A DNA stretch of 48,755 nucleotides from Cupriavidus taiwanensis (GCF_900250075.1 NZ_LT977070.1:1943879-1992633), one strand, 5' to 3'. Shown: positions 27,135 to 36,106, counted from the stretch's first letter. Numbers and translations are program-made. The notes: a model not told the origin generated them from the letters alone.

Positions 27135-27899
27135 ATGAAACTCGAGCATATGTCCGCCGTCGTCACCGGCGGCGCTTCCGGCCTGGGACTGGCCTGCGTG
27201 CGGCGCCTGGTGGAGCGCGGCGTCGACGTGGTCATCGCCGACCTGTCGGAAGAACGCGGCAACGCCGTGGTCGACGAGTTCGGCGGAAAGGTCCGCTTCC
27301 TCAAGGCCGACGTGACCGACACCGAGCAGATGAACGCGGTCTACGACGCCGCCGAGGCCGTTGCCCCGCTGCGCGCGCTGATCCATTGCGCCGGCCTGGG
27401 TGGCCCCGTGCGCGTGGTCGAGAAGGACGGCTCGCCGGGCTCGCTGGAAAAGTACGAGTCGATCGTGCGCATCAACCTGATCGGCACCTTCAACGCGCTG
27501 CGCCTGGGCGCCGCGCGCATGGCCAGGAACGAGCTGGTCGACGGCGAACGCGGCGCCTGCGTGCTGACCGCGTCGGTGGCCGCCTACGAAGGCCAGATCG
27601 GCCAGATTCCCTATGCCTCGGCCAAGGCCGGCATCGTCGGCATGACGCTGGTGGCCGCGCGCGACCTGGCGCAGCGCGCGATCCGCGTCTGCACCATCGC
27701 CCCGGGACTGTTCGACACCCCGCTGCTGGCCAAGCTGCCGGAGAACGTGCGCGCCTCGCTCGGCGCCATGGTGCCGCACCCGGCGCGCCTGGGCGCGCCC
27801 GACGAATACGCCTCGACCGCGCTGCACATCCTCGAGAACCCCATGCTCAACGGCGAGACCATCCGCCTGGATGGCGCCATCCGCATGGCACCGCGCTGA
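27135..27899 (+). CDS. SDR-family oxidoreductase, probable 3-hydroxyacyl-CoA dehydrogenase
   Basis: 254 residues, classical short-chain dehydrogenase. NAD-binding TGGASGLGLACVRRL with the acidic residue in VVIADLSEE (NAD-preferring); DVTD; the NxAG position is HCAGLGG; catalytic Ser in VLTASVAAYEGQIGQIPYASAKAGIVGMTL with YASAK. The long loop after HCAGLGGPVRVVEKDGSPGSLEKYESIVRINLIGTFNALRL resembles the type 2 3-hydroxyacyl-CoA dehydrogenases. Its position between thiolase and enoyl-CoA hydratase supports oxidation of a 3-hydroxyacyl-CoA. A Shine-Dalgarno (AGGAGA) lies 6 bases upstream. Confidence 0.92.
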   Translation: MKLEHMSAVVTGGASGLGLACVRRLVERGVDVVIADLSEERGNAVVDEFGGKVRFLKADVTDTEQMNAVYDAAEAVAPLRALIHCAGLGGPVRVVEKDGSPGSLEKYESIVRINLIGTFNALRLGAARMARNELVDGERGACVLTASVAAYEGQIGQIPYASAKAGIVGMTLVAARDLAQRAIRVCTIAPGLFDTPLLAKLPENVRASLGAMVPHPARLGAPDEYASTALHILENPMLNGETIRLDGAIRMAPR

Positions 27900-27926
27900 A
27901 CCGGCCGACCAGACAGGAGAGAACTC

Positions 27927-28691
27927 ATGAGCGATACCCTGCTGAAGGAAATCCGCGGCAACGTGATGGTGCTGACCATCAACCGTCCCGAGGCCCGCAA
28001 TGCGATGGACTTCGAAACCGCCACCGCGATTGCCGCCGCGCTGGATGAACTCGATGCGCGCGACGACCTGAGCCTGGCGGTGCTGACCGGCGCCGGCGGC
28101 ACCTTCTGCTCCGGCATGGACCTGAAGGGCTTCCTGGCCGGCAAGCGCCCGAGCATTCCCGGCCGCGGCTTCGGCGGCGTGACCGAGCAGCCGCCGCGCA
28201 AGGTACTGATTGCCGCGGTCGAGGGCTATGCGCTGGCCGGCGGTTTCGAGCTGGTGCTGGCGTGCGACCTGGTGGTGGCTTCGCGCGCCGCCAGGTTCGG
28301 CCTGCCCGAGGTCAAGCGCGGCCTGGCCGCCGCGGCCGGCGGCCTGATCCGCCTGCCGCGCCGCGTGCCGTACCACGTGGCGATGGAATACGCGCTGACC
28401 GGCGACATGCTGCCGGCCGAGCGCGCCTACGAGCTGGGCCTGGTCAACCGCCTGACCGATGCCGGCGGCGCGCTCGACGCCGCGCTGCAGCTGGCCGATG
28501 CGGTCGGCGCCAACGGGCCGCTGGCCATCGCCGCCAGCAAGCAGGTGGTGGCGCAGTCCGGCGACTGGACCCGCGAGGACATGTTCGTGAAGCAGAAGCC
28601 GCTGATCGACCCGGTCTTCACTTCCGCCGATGCGCGCGAGGGCGCCGCCGCCTTCGCCGAGAAACGCAAGCCGGTGTGGACCGGCAAGTGA
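27927..28691 (+). CDS. Enoyl-CoA hydratase/isomerase family protein
   Basis: 254 residues. Unlike the other crotonase gene here, both catalytic Glu positions are present: Glu in EGYALAGGFELVLACDLVVAS and Glu in ARFGLPEVKRGLAAAAGGLIRL. Oxyanion-hole motifs are GGTFCSGMDLKGF and AAVEGYALAGG. It starts 27 bp after the SDR stop behind a good AGGAGAG site, so it is co-transcribed with the thiolase and SDR genes. It probably hydrates an enoyl-CoA intermediate of the same pathway. Confidence 0.93.
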   Translation: MSDTLLKEIRGNVMVLTINRPEARNAMDFETATAIAAALDELDARDDLSLAVLTGAGGTFCSGMDLKGFLAGKRPSIPGRGFGGVTEQPPRKVLIAAVEGYALAGGFELVLACDLVVASRAARFGLPEVKRGLAAAAGGLIRLPRRVPYHVAMEYALTGDMLPAERAYELGLVNRLTDAGGALDAALQLADAVGANGPLAIAASKQVVAQSGDWTREDMFVKQKPLIDPVFTSADAREGAAAFAEKRKPVWTGK

Positions 28692-28712
28692 CAAACACCC
28701 GCCCTGACCTGA

Positions 28713-28739
28713 GAACGGCCGGCCGCAAGCCGGCCGTTC
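28713..28739 (+). terminator. Probable terminator hairpin after the enoyl-CoA hydratase gene
   Basis: A perfect 11-bp stem (GAACGGCCGGC / GCCGGCCGTTC) with a 5-base CGCAA loop, 22 bp after the stop codon. It is followed by TTGCCTTGCC, a poor U-tract, so termination may be partial and read into the Bug gene downstream. Confidence 0.65.
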
Positions 28740-28781
28740 TTGCCTTGCCAAGCAGCACATAAAGATACGTGGAGGAGACCC

Positions 28782-29783
28782 ATGGCACCCAAGCTGCCCG
28801 CATCGCAGTCCCATACCAGCGCCGCACTGCTGCTCGCCGCCGCCGCGGCGCTGCCCTGCGTGGCCCCCGCGGCCGCGCATGCCGCGGCCTGGCCCGAGCG
28901 GCCCATCACCATCATCGTGCCCGGCGCGCCCGGCGGCACCACCGATATCCCGACGCGGCTGGTGGCGCAGAAGCTGTCGGCCATCCTGGGCCAGCCGGTG
29001 GTGGTCGACAACAAGCCCGGCAGCGGCGGCATCATCGGCACGCAGGCCTTCATGCGCGCGGCGCCGGACGGCTACACGCTGCTGGTCGGCAATACCGGCT
29101 CGCATGCCATCAACTACAGCGCCTACAAGCAGCTGTCCTACCAGCCGCAGGATTTCCTGCCGCTGACCGACCTGATCTCGTTCGCCAACGTGCTGGTGGT
29201 CGGCGCGCAGGCCCCGGTGCGCAGCGTGGCCGAGTTGGTGGCGCAGCTCAAGCAGTCGCCGGGCAAGTATTCCTATGCCTCGGCCGGCATCGGCCAGACC
29301 ACCCACCTGACCGCGGAACTGTTCCGGCTGCGCACCGGCACCGAGGTCATCCACGTGCCGTACAAGGGCTCGACGCCTGCCACCACCTCCGTGCTGGCGG
29401 GCGAAACCACCTTCATGTTCGACAACCTGACGCAGGCGCTGCCACAGATCCGCGCCGGCAAGCTGCGTGCGCTCGCCGTGACCAGCGCCGAGCGCCTGCC
29501 CGCGCTGCCCGACGTACCCACCATGGCGCAAGCCGGCGTCAAGGACTTCGTGGTGATGGGCTGGCTGGGCTTCTTCGCCCCGGCAAAGACCCCGCCGGCG
29601 GTGGCCGCGGCGCTGCAGGAGGCGCTGGGCAAGGCCATGCGCGATCCCGAGGTGGCGGCGCGCTTGCGCGACATGGGCGGCGTTGCCGGCGGCGAGCCGC
29701 AGCCGAAGTTCGCCGCGCTGGTGCGCGGCGAGATCCAGCGCTGGGGCGAGACCATCCGCGCCTCGAAGGTCAGCCTGGACTGA
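28782..29783 (+). CDS. Bug-family (TTT) periplasmic solute-binding protein
   Basis: 333 residues from ATG 28782, preceded by GGAGGAG. Signal peptide with hydrophobic core AALLLAAAAALPCVAPAAAHA. Bug signatures: ITIIVPGAPGGTTDIPTRLVAQKL, VVVDNKPGSGGIIGTQAFMRAAPDGYTLLVGNTGSHAIN, IHVPYKGSTPATTSVLAGETTFMFDNL, and LRALAVTSAERLPALPDVPTMAQAGV. It probably captures the carboxylate whose CoA ester is degraded by the upstream enzymes, but no transport membrane genes adjoin it. It lies 43 bp after the hairpin that follows the hydratase gene. Confidence 0.93.
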   Translation: MAPKLPASQSHTSAALLLAAAAALPCVAPAAAHAAAWPERPITIIVPGAPGGTTDIPTRLVAQKLSAILGQPVVVDNKPGSGGIIGTQAFMRAAPDGYTLLVGNTGSHAINYSAYKQLSYQPQDFLPLTDLISFANVLVVGAQAPVRSVAELVAQLKQSPGKYSYASAGIGQTTHLTAELFRLRTGTEVIHVPYKGSTPATTSVLAGETTFMFDNLTQALPQIRAGKLRALAVTSAERLPALPDVPTMAQAGVKDFVVMGWLGFFAPAKTPPAVAAALQEALGKAMRDPEVAARLRDMGGVAGGEPQPKFAALVRGEIQRWGETIRASKVSLD

Positions 29784-29798
29784 CCCCGCGGGCGCCGC

Positions 29799-29835
29799 GC
29801 CGGGCCGGCTTCGCCAAAGCGGAAGGCGGCCCGGC
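29799..29835 (+). terminator. Possible terminator hairpin after the Bug gene
   Basis: Nine-bp perfect inverted repeat GCCGGGCCG / CGGCCCGGC separated by 19 bases that can pair in part. It lies 15 bp after the stop codon and has no U-tract, so it may be a Rho-dependent or purely stabilising structure. Confidence 0.45.
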
Positions 29836-29846
29836 CCAAAGCCAAA

Positions 29847-29875
29847 TTGACATGGCCGGGGGCGGCGGCATACCC
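29847..29875 (+). promoter_or_regulatory. Candidate sigma-70 promoter for the MFS gene
   Basis: A perfect TTGACA (29847-29852) is followed after about 17 bases by ATACCC, a weak -10. A better -10-like TATATT lies further on at 29892-29897 but without a -35 at the right distance. An ACGATAACGATAAC short repeat lies just before the gene. Assignment is tentative. Confidence 0.35.
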
Positions 29876-29985
29876 TCGCCTTACCCTGCGGTATATTCAG
29901 TGCCCGCTTAAATTCCAGACATTGCAGACATGGAAGGCGCCCCGGGGTCCACAACGATAACGATAACCCCGCGACGAGACCTGCC

Positions 29986-31248
29986 GTGCCCCGCTCCCCC
30001 GCCCCTGCCCCGTCTTCATCCCCTTCCCGCTTCGAGGGCCTGCGCCCGGCGCTGCCGATCCTGCTCGGCGCTTCGGTGATGCTGAGCCTGGCCATGGGCC
30101 TGCGCCAGAGCCTGGGCATTTTCATGCCGCCGCTGACGCGCGATATCGGCATCTCGGTGTCGGATTTCACCGTCGCCATCGCCGTGCAGAACCTGGCGTG
30201 GGGCCTGCTGCAGCCGCTCGCCGGCGCGTGGGCCACGCGCATCGGCTTCCGGCCGCTGATGATGGCGGGCTCGCTGCTGTACGTAACCGGGCTGGTGCTG
30301 CTGGCGACCGCGCACAGCATGGTCGGCGTCACGCTGGGCGCGGGCGTGGCCATCGGCGCGTCGATGGCCTGCACCGGCAGCGCGCTGGCGATGGCGGTGG
30401 CGGCGCGGCCGGTGCCGGCGGCGCTGCGCAGCACGGTGCTGGGGCTGGTGTCGGGCGCGGGCTCGCTGGGCGCGCTGCTGGCGGCGCCGATCGGGCAGAT
30501 GGTGACGCAGGCCTACGGCTGGCGCACCGGCCTGGCCGCTTTCGTGCTGCTGGCGCTGGTGATGCTGCCGGCGGCATGGTCGGCCGGGCGCGTCGACCGG
30601 CTGCCGCTGGCCGCGCCGGCGGGCATCGGCCAGGACAACGCGCGCCAGGCGCTGGGCACCGCGCTGCGCCACGCGCCGTTCGTGGTGATGGCGCTGGCGT
30701 ACTTTGTCTGCGGCATGCAGCTGGTGTTCCTGACCACGCACCTGCCGTCGTATCTCGACGTGTGCGGCATGGACCCGATGCTCAGCGCCGAGGCGCTGGG
30801 CGTGATCGGCGGCTTCAACGTGCTGGGCAGCATTTTCTTTGGCTGGGCCGGCGGCCGCTACAACAAGCTGATGCTGCTGGGCGGCATCTATACGCTGCGT
30901 TCGCTGGCGCTGACCTGGTACTTCTCGTCGGCACCGACGCCGCAGAGCACGCTGGTGTTCGCCGCGGTGATGGGCTTCCTGTGGCTGGGCGTGGCGCCGC
31001 TGGTCTCGGGCTGGATCGCCGAGACCTTCGGCCTGCGCTGGCAGGCGATGCTGGGCGGCGTGGCCTTCTTCAGCCACCAGATCGGCAGCTTTGTCGGCGC
31101 CTTCGGCGGCGGGCTGGTCTATGACGCGCTCGGCTCCTATACCGTGGCCTGGCAGGCCGGGGTGGCGCTGGGGCTGGCGGCGGGGCTCGCGCAGATCGCT
31201 TTCGCGGTGGCGACGCGGCCGCGGCCGCCGTTGATGGCGGCGTCCTGA
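29986..31248 (+). CDS. Major facilitator superfamily transporter
   Basis: 420 residues from a GTG start at 29986; the next ATG (30079) would cut into the first membrane span (LPILLGASVMLSLAMGLRQSLGIFMPPLTRDIG), so GTG is preferred. About 12 spans, with the loop 2-3 motif as GAWATRIGFRPLMMAGSLL and its repeat in the second half as GWAGGRYNKLMLLGGIYTL. The MGLRQSLGIFMPPLTRDIGISVSDFTVAIAVQNLAWG opening is typical of the monocarboxylate/oxalate-like (OFA/YbfB-type) group. The substrate is unknown. It stands alone but just after the acyl-CoA catabolic group and could carry its substrate. Confidence 0.9.
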   Translation: MPRSPAPAPSSSPSRFEGLRPALPILLGASVMLSLAMGLRQSLGIFMPPLTRDIGISVSDFTVAIAVQNLAWGLLQPLAGAWATRIGFRPLMMAGSLLYVTGLVLLATAHSMVGVTLGAGVAIGASMACTGSALAMAVAARPVPAALRSTVLGLVSGAGSLGALLAAPIGQMVTQAYGWRTGLAAFVLLALVMLPAAWSAGRVDRLPLAAPAGIGQDNARQALGTALRHAPFVVMALAYFVCGMQLVFLTTHLPSYLDVCGMDPMLSAEALGVIGGFNVLGSIFFGWAGGRYNKLMLLGGIYTLRSLALTWYFSSAPTPQSTLVFAAVMGFLWLGVAPLVSGWIAETFGLRWQAMLGGVAFFSHQIGSFVGAFGGGLVYDALGSYTVAWQAGVALGLAAGLAQIAFAVATRPRPPLMAAS

Positions 31249-31391
31249 GCGCGGCGGCGGTAAGAACGGGCGCGCATTGTAAATCTGGCGTCACGCGGCG
31301 CGCGCCCCGGCCGGTACGGCGCGGGCCGCGCGGCTGGAACGGTTCGTGCCTGTCTGCGCAGAGACGCAACGCCCAGACCCAAGGAGGCCCC

Positions 31392-31871
31392 ATGACCTCG
31401 ACCGAACAGGAGATCCTGGTGTGCGGCCCGGAAGACGGCCGCTGGCATCTGGAAATGCGCACCGGCAACGGCGCGCCCGAGCGGCTCGACGGCGAGTTCG
31501 ACTCGCCCGAGATGGCGATCGCCGGCGCCCAGCAGGTCTATCCGTCGATTCCGGTCCGCGTGACCGATATCTCCGGCGCGCCGGCTCCGTCAGCGCCCGC
31601 GCATGAAGGCTCGCTGACCGACTACCATTACGGCGGCCACAGCGTGACCCGCGACGAGAAGCTGACCGGCCGCGCGCATCCGTCCAGCGACACCTCGCAG
31701 CCGCCGCCGGGGCCGCACCCCTACCAGCCCACCGATCTCGGCAACCTGCCCCCGGGCACGCCCCGCCACGGCATGTACGGCGTCGCCTCCAGCCTGGCCG
31801 AGGCCGAGGCGGCCGACCGCAAGGACCAGGCCGCGCGACGCCCCGCCGGCTCGCGCGACGCCGAAGACTAG
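31392..31871 (+). CDS. Hypothetical acidic, proline-rich protein
   Basis: 159 residues with a strong CAAGGAGG site 7 bases upstream. The first 60 residues ([54 protein letters not shown]) could form a small folded domain. The remainder is Pro-, Ser- and Asp-rich and probably disordered ([33 protein letters not shown]) with a charged C-terminus. There is no signal peptide or membrane span. Related small proteins seem common in Cupriavidus-type genomes, but I know of no function. It stands alone between the MFS gene and purT. Confidence 0.7.
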   Translation: MTSTEQEILVCGPEDGRWHLEMRTGNGAPERLDGEFDSPEMAIAGAQQVYPSIPVRVTDISGAPAPSAPAHEGSLTDYHYGGHSVTRDEKLTGRAHPSSDTSQPPPGPHPYQPTDLGNLPPGTPRHGMYGVASSLAEAEAADRKDQAARRPAGSRDAED

Positions 31872-31942
31872 GCCCGGCGGCGCCAGCACGCGCGGCAGCA
31901 CGTACAATCTCGGTTTTCCCTGCGCCTCGCCGCCCCGCCGCC

Positions 31943-33148
31943 ATGACCACCCTCGGAACGCCCCTTTCCCCCTCCGCCACCAAAGTGATGCTGCTCGGCT
32001 CCGGCGAGCTCGGCAAGGAGGTGCTGATCGCGCTGCAGCGCCTGGGCGTGGAGACGATCGCGGTCGACCGCTATGACAACGCGCCCGGCCAGCAGGTCGC
32101 GCATCACGCCCGCACCATCGCGATGAGCGACCCGGACCAGCTCAAGGCCCTGATCGAAGCCGAGAAGCCGCACCTGGTGGTGCCCGAGATCGAGGCGATC
32201 GCCACGCCGATGCTGGAAACCCTGGAAGCTGCCGGCACCGTGCGCGTGATTCCCACCGCCCGCGCCGCGCGCCTGACCATGGACCGCGAAGGCATCCGCC
32301 GGCTCGCCGCCGAATCGCTCGGCCTGCCCACCAGCCCGTACAAGTTCTGCGATTCGCTGGAAGAACTGCAGGCCGCCATCGACGGCGGCATCGGCTACCC
32401 GTGCGTGGTCAAGCCGGTGATGAGCAGCTCCGGCAAGGGCCAGAGCAAGATCGACGGGCCCGAAGGCGTCAAGGCGGCGTGGGACTACGCCATGGCCGGG
32501 GGCCGCGTCAGCCACGGCCGCGTGATCGTCGAAGGCTTTATCGATTTCGACTACGAGATCACGCTGCTGACCGTTCGCGCCATCGGCGCCAGCGGGCAGG
32601 TCGAAACGCAGTTCTGCGCGCCGATCGGCCACGTGCAGGTCAGCGGCGACTATGTCGAGAGCTGGCAGCCGCAACCCATGCATCCCGCCGCGCTGGCCAG
32701 CGCGCAGCGCATCGCGCAGGCGGTCACCGCCGACCTGGGCGGCATGGGCCTGTTCGGCGTGGAGCTGTTCGTCAAGGGCGAGCAGGTCTGGTTCAGCGAG
32801 GTCAGCCCGCGCCCGCACGACACCGGCATGGTCACCATGGCCACGCAATGGCAGAACGAGTTCGAGCTGCATGCGCGCGCCATCCTCGGATTGCCCGTCG
32901 ACACCACGCTGCGCAGCCCCGGCGCCAGCGCCGTGATCTACGGCGGCGTGGAAGCGCAGGGCGTGGTCTTCGACGGCGTCGACCAGGCCTTGCGCGTGCC
33001 GCAGACCGAGGTGCGGCTGTTCGGCAAGCCCGAGAGCTTCGCCCGCCGCCGCATGGGCGTGGCGCTGGCCTATGCCGACGACATCGACACCGCGCGCACG
33101 CGCGCCAAGGAAGCCGCCAGCCGCGTGCGCCCGCGCGCGGTGGGCTGA
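31943..33148 (+). CDS. purT: Formate-dependent phosphoribosylglycinamide formyltransferase (GAR transformylase 2)
   Basis: 401 residues, ATP-grasp enzyme of de novo purine synthesis that makes formyl-GAR from GAR, formate and ATP. Recognisable blocks: [73 protein letters not shown] (ATP-binding), [46 protein letters not shown] (metal site Glu). Full length and uninterrupted. It appears monocistronic and converges with the MscS gene, 11 bp away. Confidence 0.97.
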   Translation: MTTLGTPLSPSATKVMLLGSGELGKEVLIALQRLGVETIAVDRYDNAPGQQVAHHARTIAMSDPDQLKALIEAEKPHLVVPEIEAIATPMLETLEAAGTVRVIPTARAARLTMDREGIRRLAAESLGLPTSPYKFCDSLEELQAAIDGGIGYPCVVKPVMSSSGKGQSKIDGPEGVKAAWDYAMAGGRVSHGRVIVEGFIDFDYEITLLTVRAIGASGQVETQFCAPIGHVQVSGDYVESWQPQPMHPAALASAQRIAQAVTADLGGMGLFGVELFVKGEQVWFSEVSPRPHDTGMVTMATQWQNEFELHARAILGLPVDTTLRSPGASAVIYGGVEAQGVVFDGVDQALRVPQTEVRLFGKPESFARRRMGVALAYADDIDTARTRAKEAASRVRPRAVG

Positions 33149-33159
33149 GGCGCGCGCCG

Positions 33160-34488
33160 CTAGATCGGATGGCTGCCCGCGGCGGCGCCGTGCGCCGGGG
33201 CATGCTGGGCCGCCTGCACGGCCGCCACCTGCGCGGCCGCCAGCACCGGCGCGATGCGCACGCCGTTCAGGTCGGCGCCCGACGGCGCCTGGTACAGCCG
33301 CAGCCCCAGTTCGGGCAGGATCGCCAGCAGGTGGTCGAACACATCGCCCTGGATGCGCTCGTAGTCCATCCACGCGGTCAGCGCGGTAAAGCAGTAGATC
33401 TCGACCGGGATGCCCTGCGAATCGGGCTCCATCATGCGCACGTTCAGCAGGAGGTCGTGGTGGATCTCGGGGTGCGCCTTCAGGTAGGCAATGCCGTAGG
33501 CGCGGAAGGTGCCGACATTGGTCAGCCGGCGCCGGTTGACCGGGTCGTTGCCGGCGGCGATCAGCAGCCGGTTGGCCTCGTCGACCTCGCGCTGCTTTTC
33601 TTCCAGGTAGTCGTGCAGCAGGCGGAAGCGCATCAGCGCGTGGACCTCGCGGTCTTCCAGGAAGCGCACGCTGCCCGCATCCAGCCGCAAGGTGCGCTTG
33701 ATCCGGCGCGCGCCGGACTCGAACATCTGGCGGTAGTTGCGATAGCTCTCCGAGAACAGCTTGTAGGTCGGCACCGTGGTCACGGTGTTGTCCCAGTTCT
33801 GCACCTTGACCGTATGCAGCGCGATGTCCTTGACGTAGCCGTCGGCATTGCACTGGGGCATTTCGATCCAGTCGCCGATGCGCAGCATGTCGTTGGAGGT
33901 CAGCTGCGTGCTGGCGACCAGCGACAGCAGCGTGTCCTTGAACACCAGCAGCAGCACCGCCGACAGCGCCCCCAGGCCGGACAGCATCCATAGCGGCGAG
34001 CGGTTGATCAGGATCGACAGCACCAGCACCGCGCACACCAGCCCCAGCCCCAGCCGTCCTACCTGGATATAGCCCTTGATCGAACGCGTCTGCGCCCGGC
34101 GGCTGCTGGCGTACACGTCCTGCCAGGCGCCCAGAACGCCGCCGAGCATCAGGAAGAAGCATACCCACAGGCTGGCATGCGCCAGGCGCTCGATCGCCAG
34201 CGCATAGCGGCCCATATGCGGGACTTCGCCGATGCCGACGGTGATCACGGCAAAGCCCACCGCATAACCGAAGCGCCGGTAGGCGCGATGGCGCGTCAGC
34301 GCCGTGCTCCACGGCGTCTTGCCCCACACCTTCAGCACCCGGTGGGCGATGCGCGACATGACATGGCCGAACAGCCACTGCGCCAGCGCGGCGATCAGGA
34401 CCAGCGCTACCATGTATAGCGCGATCTGGGCCCACGGATGGGCAGGAATACGTTGCTGGAACAGCTCCAGCAGGGCATCGAAATTCAT
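33160..34488 (-). CDS. MscS-family mechanosensitive channel (YbdG-like)
   Basis: 442 residues from ATG 34488. About five N-terminal spans (WAQIALYMVALVLIAALAQWLF; YAVGFAVITVGIGE; LWVCFFLMLGGVLGAW; LGLGLVCAVLVLSILI; MLSGLGALSAVLLLVFKDTLLSLVAS) precede the MscS beta domain: NDMLRIGDWIEMPQCNADGYVKDIALHTVKVQNWDNTVTTVPTYKLFSES. The long insert with ESGARRIKRTLRLDAGSVRFLEDREV and the terminal part MMEPDSQGIPVEIYCFTALTAWMDYERIQGDVFDHLLAILPELGLRLYQAPSG match the YbdG type. It is an inner-membrane channel responding to osmotic tension. The Ala/His-rich C-terminal tail is lineage-specific. Confidence 0.92.
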   Translation of the reverse strand: MNFDALLELFQQRIPAHPWAQIALYMVALVLIAALAQWLFGHVMSRIAHRVLKVWGKTPWSTALTRHRAYRRFGYAVGFAVITVGIGEVPHMGRYALAIERLAHASLWVCFFLMLGGVLGAWQDVYASSRRAQTRSIKGYIQVGRLGLGLVCAVLVLSILINRSPLWMLSGLGALSAVLLLVFKDTLLSLVASTQLTSNDMLRIGDWIEMPQCNADGYVKDIALHTVKVQNWDNTVTTVPTYKLFSESYRNYRQMFESGARRIKRTLRLDAGSVRFLEDREVHALMRFRLLHDYLEEKQREVDEANRLLIAAGNDPVNRRRLTNVGTFRAYGIAYLKAHPEIHHDLLLNVRMMEPDSQGIPVEIYCFTALTAWMDYERIQGDVFDHLLAILPELGLRLYQAPSGADLNGVRIAPVLAAAQVAAVQAAQHAPAHGAAAGSHPI

Positions 34489-34568
34489 GGCGGGGCAACT
34501 CTGGCCTTTGACTTGGCCAGATAGTGTACCGAACGCGCCAGCGTCCCTGCGTGCGGTGCGGATGCGGG

Positions 34569-34892
34569 CTAGGCCGGCAGCAGCTTGAGCCCGCCGATGC
34601 CGACGAAGATCAGCCCGATCAGCACCAGCCGCAGCGGCGACGCGCTCTCGCCCAGGAACAGGATGCCGATCAGCGTCACGCCGATCGCGCCGATCCCGGT
34701 CCAGATCGCATAGGCCGTCCCCACCGGCAGATGCCGCAACGCCGCGCTGAGCAGATAGATGCTGGCCAGCGCGGCGCCGATGCCCAGTGCGGTCGGGCCG
34801 ACGCGGGTCCAGCCATCGGTATGCTTGAGCGCCAGCGCCATCACGATCTCGATCAACCCGGCCAGCACCAGCAGCGTCCACGCCATTGCCAT
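34569..34892 (-). CDS. SMR-family exporter, guanidinium exporter (Gdx/SugE) type
   Basis: 107 residues, four spans. The essential Glu in TM1 is present (LVLAGLIEIVMALALKHTDGWTR). LRHLPVGTAYAIWTGIGAIGVTLIGILFLGESASPLRL is nearly the SugE/Gdx signature (WTGIGAxG, GESAS) rather than the EmrE form. Gdx exporters remove guanidinium by proton exchange in the inner membrane. A GGGAGGAA site lies before ATG 34892. The 116-bp gap to the divergent LysR gene is too short for a guanidine-I riboswitch plus promoter, and none is seen, so control may be by the adjacent regulator. Confidence 0.9.
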   Translation of the reverse strand: MAMAWTLLVLAGLIEIVMALALKHTDGWTRVGPTALGIGAALASIYLLSAALRHLPVGTAYAIWTGIGAIGVTLIGILFLGESASPLRLVLIGLIFVGIGGLKLLPA

Positions 34893-35008
34893 GTTTTTCC
34901 TCCCTTCGCACAGCGTGCGCCGGCACCCATTGCCGGCCACGCCCAGCCACTGTAGGCTGTGCGGATCCGCACGGGAACTACCCGAACTTGCAAAGGGAGT
35001 ATGCAAAC

Positions 35009-35917
35009 ATGCAGGAAGCAGACTGGGACGACCTGAAATACTTCCTCGCCGTGGGCCAGTCCGGCTCGCTGGCCGGGGCGGCCCGCGCCCTGCACGTCAA
35101 CCACTCGACGGTGCTGCGCCGGCTGGCGCGGCTGGAAGACGCCCTCGGTACGCTGCTGTTCGAGCGCCATGCCACCGGCTACGCCATGACCCCGGCCGGC
35201 GAGGCGCTGGCGCAACGGCTGGCCGGGGTGGGCGAACAGATCGATGCGGCGCAGCGCCAGCTGTCCGGCCTCGACAGTCAGCTGAGCGGCCCGTTGCGCG
35301 TGACCACCACCGACACGCTGCTGGGCGGGCTGCTGATGCCGCTGTTGGCCGAGTTCCGCGCCCTGCATCCGCGCATCCAGCTGCAGCTGGTCGTCAACAA
35401 CAGCTTCCTAAGCCTGAGCCGGCGCGAGGCCGACGTCGCGATCCGGCCGGCGAACACGCCGCCCGAGTACCTGGTGGGCCGCCGCATCGGCCGGTTGCAA
35501 ACGGCCCCGTACGCGGCGCGAAGCTACCTGCAGCAACTCGGGCTGCCCGCCATGGCCGACAGCCCCGCGCTGGCGGACTGGCCCGCCTATGACTGGGTCG
35601 TGCCGGACGAAGCCCTGTCGCACCTGACCCAGTCGCGCTGGATCCGCGAGCACGTGCCCGAGCCGCGCCGCGTGGTCAGCGCCGACAGCCTGGTGGCGAT
35701 GGCCGACGCGGTCCGGCATGGCATGGGCGCCGGCATGCTGTTGTGCCTGCTGGCCGGCGACGATCCGGCGCTGGTGCGGCTGGCGCCGCCCGATGCCGCC
35801 ATGGACACCGACCTGTGGGTGCTGACCCACCCGGACCTGCGGCACAGCGCGCGCGTGCGGGTGCTGGGGGATTTTCTGTATGAGCGGCTCAGGCAAGGCA
35901 AGTGGCTGGTGGGATGA
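35009..35917 (+). CDS. LysR-family transcriptional regulator
   Basis: 302 residues from ATG 35009 with AAAGGGAG upstream. HTH: WDDLKYFLAVGQSGSLAGAARALHVNHSTVLRRLARLEDALGTLLFERHATGYAMTPAGEAL. A periplasmic-binding-like effector domain follows (LSGPLRVTTTDTLLGGLLMPLLAEFRALHPRIQLQLVVNNSFLSLSRREADVAIRP). The NHSTVLRRLARLE recognition helix and the ADVAIRP block are typical of the LysR subgroup that regulates one divergent neighbour. The divergent neighbour here is the Gdx-type exporter gene. The effector is unknown. Confidence 0.93.
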   Translation: MQEADWDDLKYFLAVGQSGSLAGAARALHVNHSTVLRRLARLEDALGTLLFERHATGYAMTPAGEALAQRLAGVGEQIDAAQRQLSGLDSQLSGPLRVTTTDTLLGGLLMPLLAEFRALHPRIQLQLVVNNSFLSLSRREADVAIRPANTPPEYLVGRRIGRLQTAPYAARSYLQQLGLPAMADSPALADWPAYDWVVPDEALSHLTQSRWIREHVPEPRRVVSADSLVAMADAVRHGMGAGMLLCLLAGDDPALVRLAPPDAAMDTDLWVLTHPDLRHSARVRVLGDFLYERLRQGKWLVG

Positions 35918-35975
35918 CGCCATACCCGCGCAACGGCCTTAGACCGTATTGACGGTGTCACCGTTGCGACACTAA

Positions 35976-35983
35976 ATCTGTCA
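35976..35983 (+). repeat. Left-edge copy of ATCTGTCA, inverted relative to the right edge
   Basis: ATCTGTCA on the plus strand here corresponds to TGACAGAT at 42543-42550 on the right side of the island, so the two are inverted. A further TGACAGA lies at 42485-42491. Such short repeated blocks resemble the multiple terminal repeats of some insertion sequences. With only 8 exact bases the significance is uncertain. Confidence 0.3.
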
Positions 35984-36106
35984 ACTCGCAGCTCGTTGCA
36001 AGGAACCTTGTTGGTCTTGGCCGCGACGTGCGAACGCGAAGTCTCGTCTCGCTGAAAAAACTAGGTGCACAAGAAATCCGCCCTCCCACCAAAACGAGGG
36101 GGCATT

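Noticed and set aside
27105..30434. A 1109-residue minus-strand open frame.
   Set aside because: It lies antisense to the SDR, hydratase, Bug and MFS genes, all with good family motifs; its sequence is compositionally biased.
31868..34498. An 876-residue minus-strand open frame over purT and the MscS gene.
   Set aside because: It is in a different frame from the MscS gene and antisense to purT, with no family resemblance.
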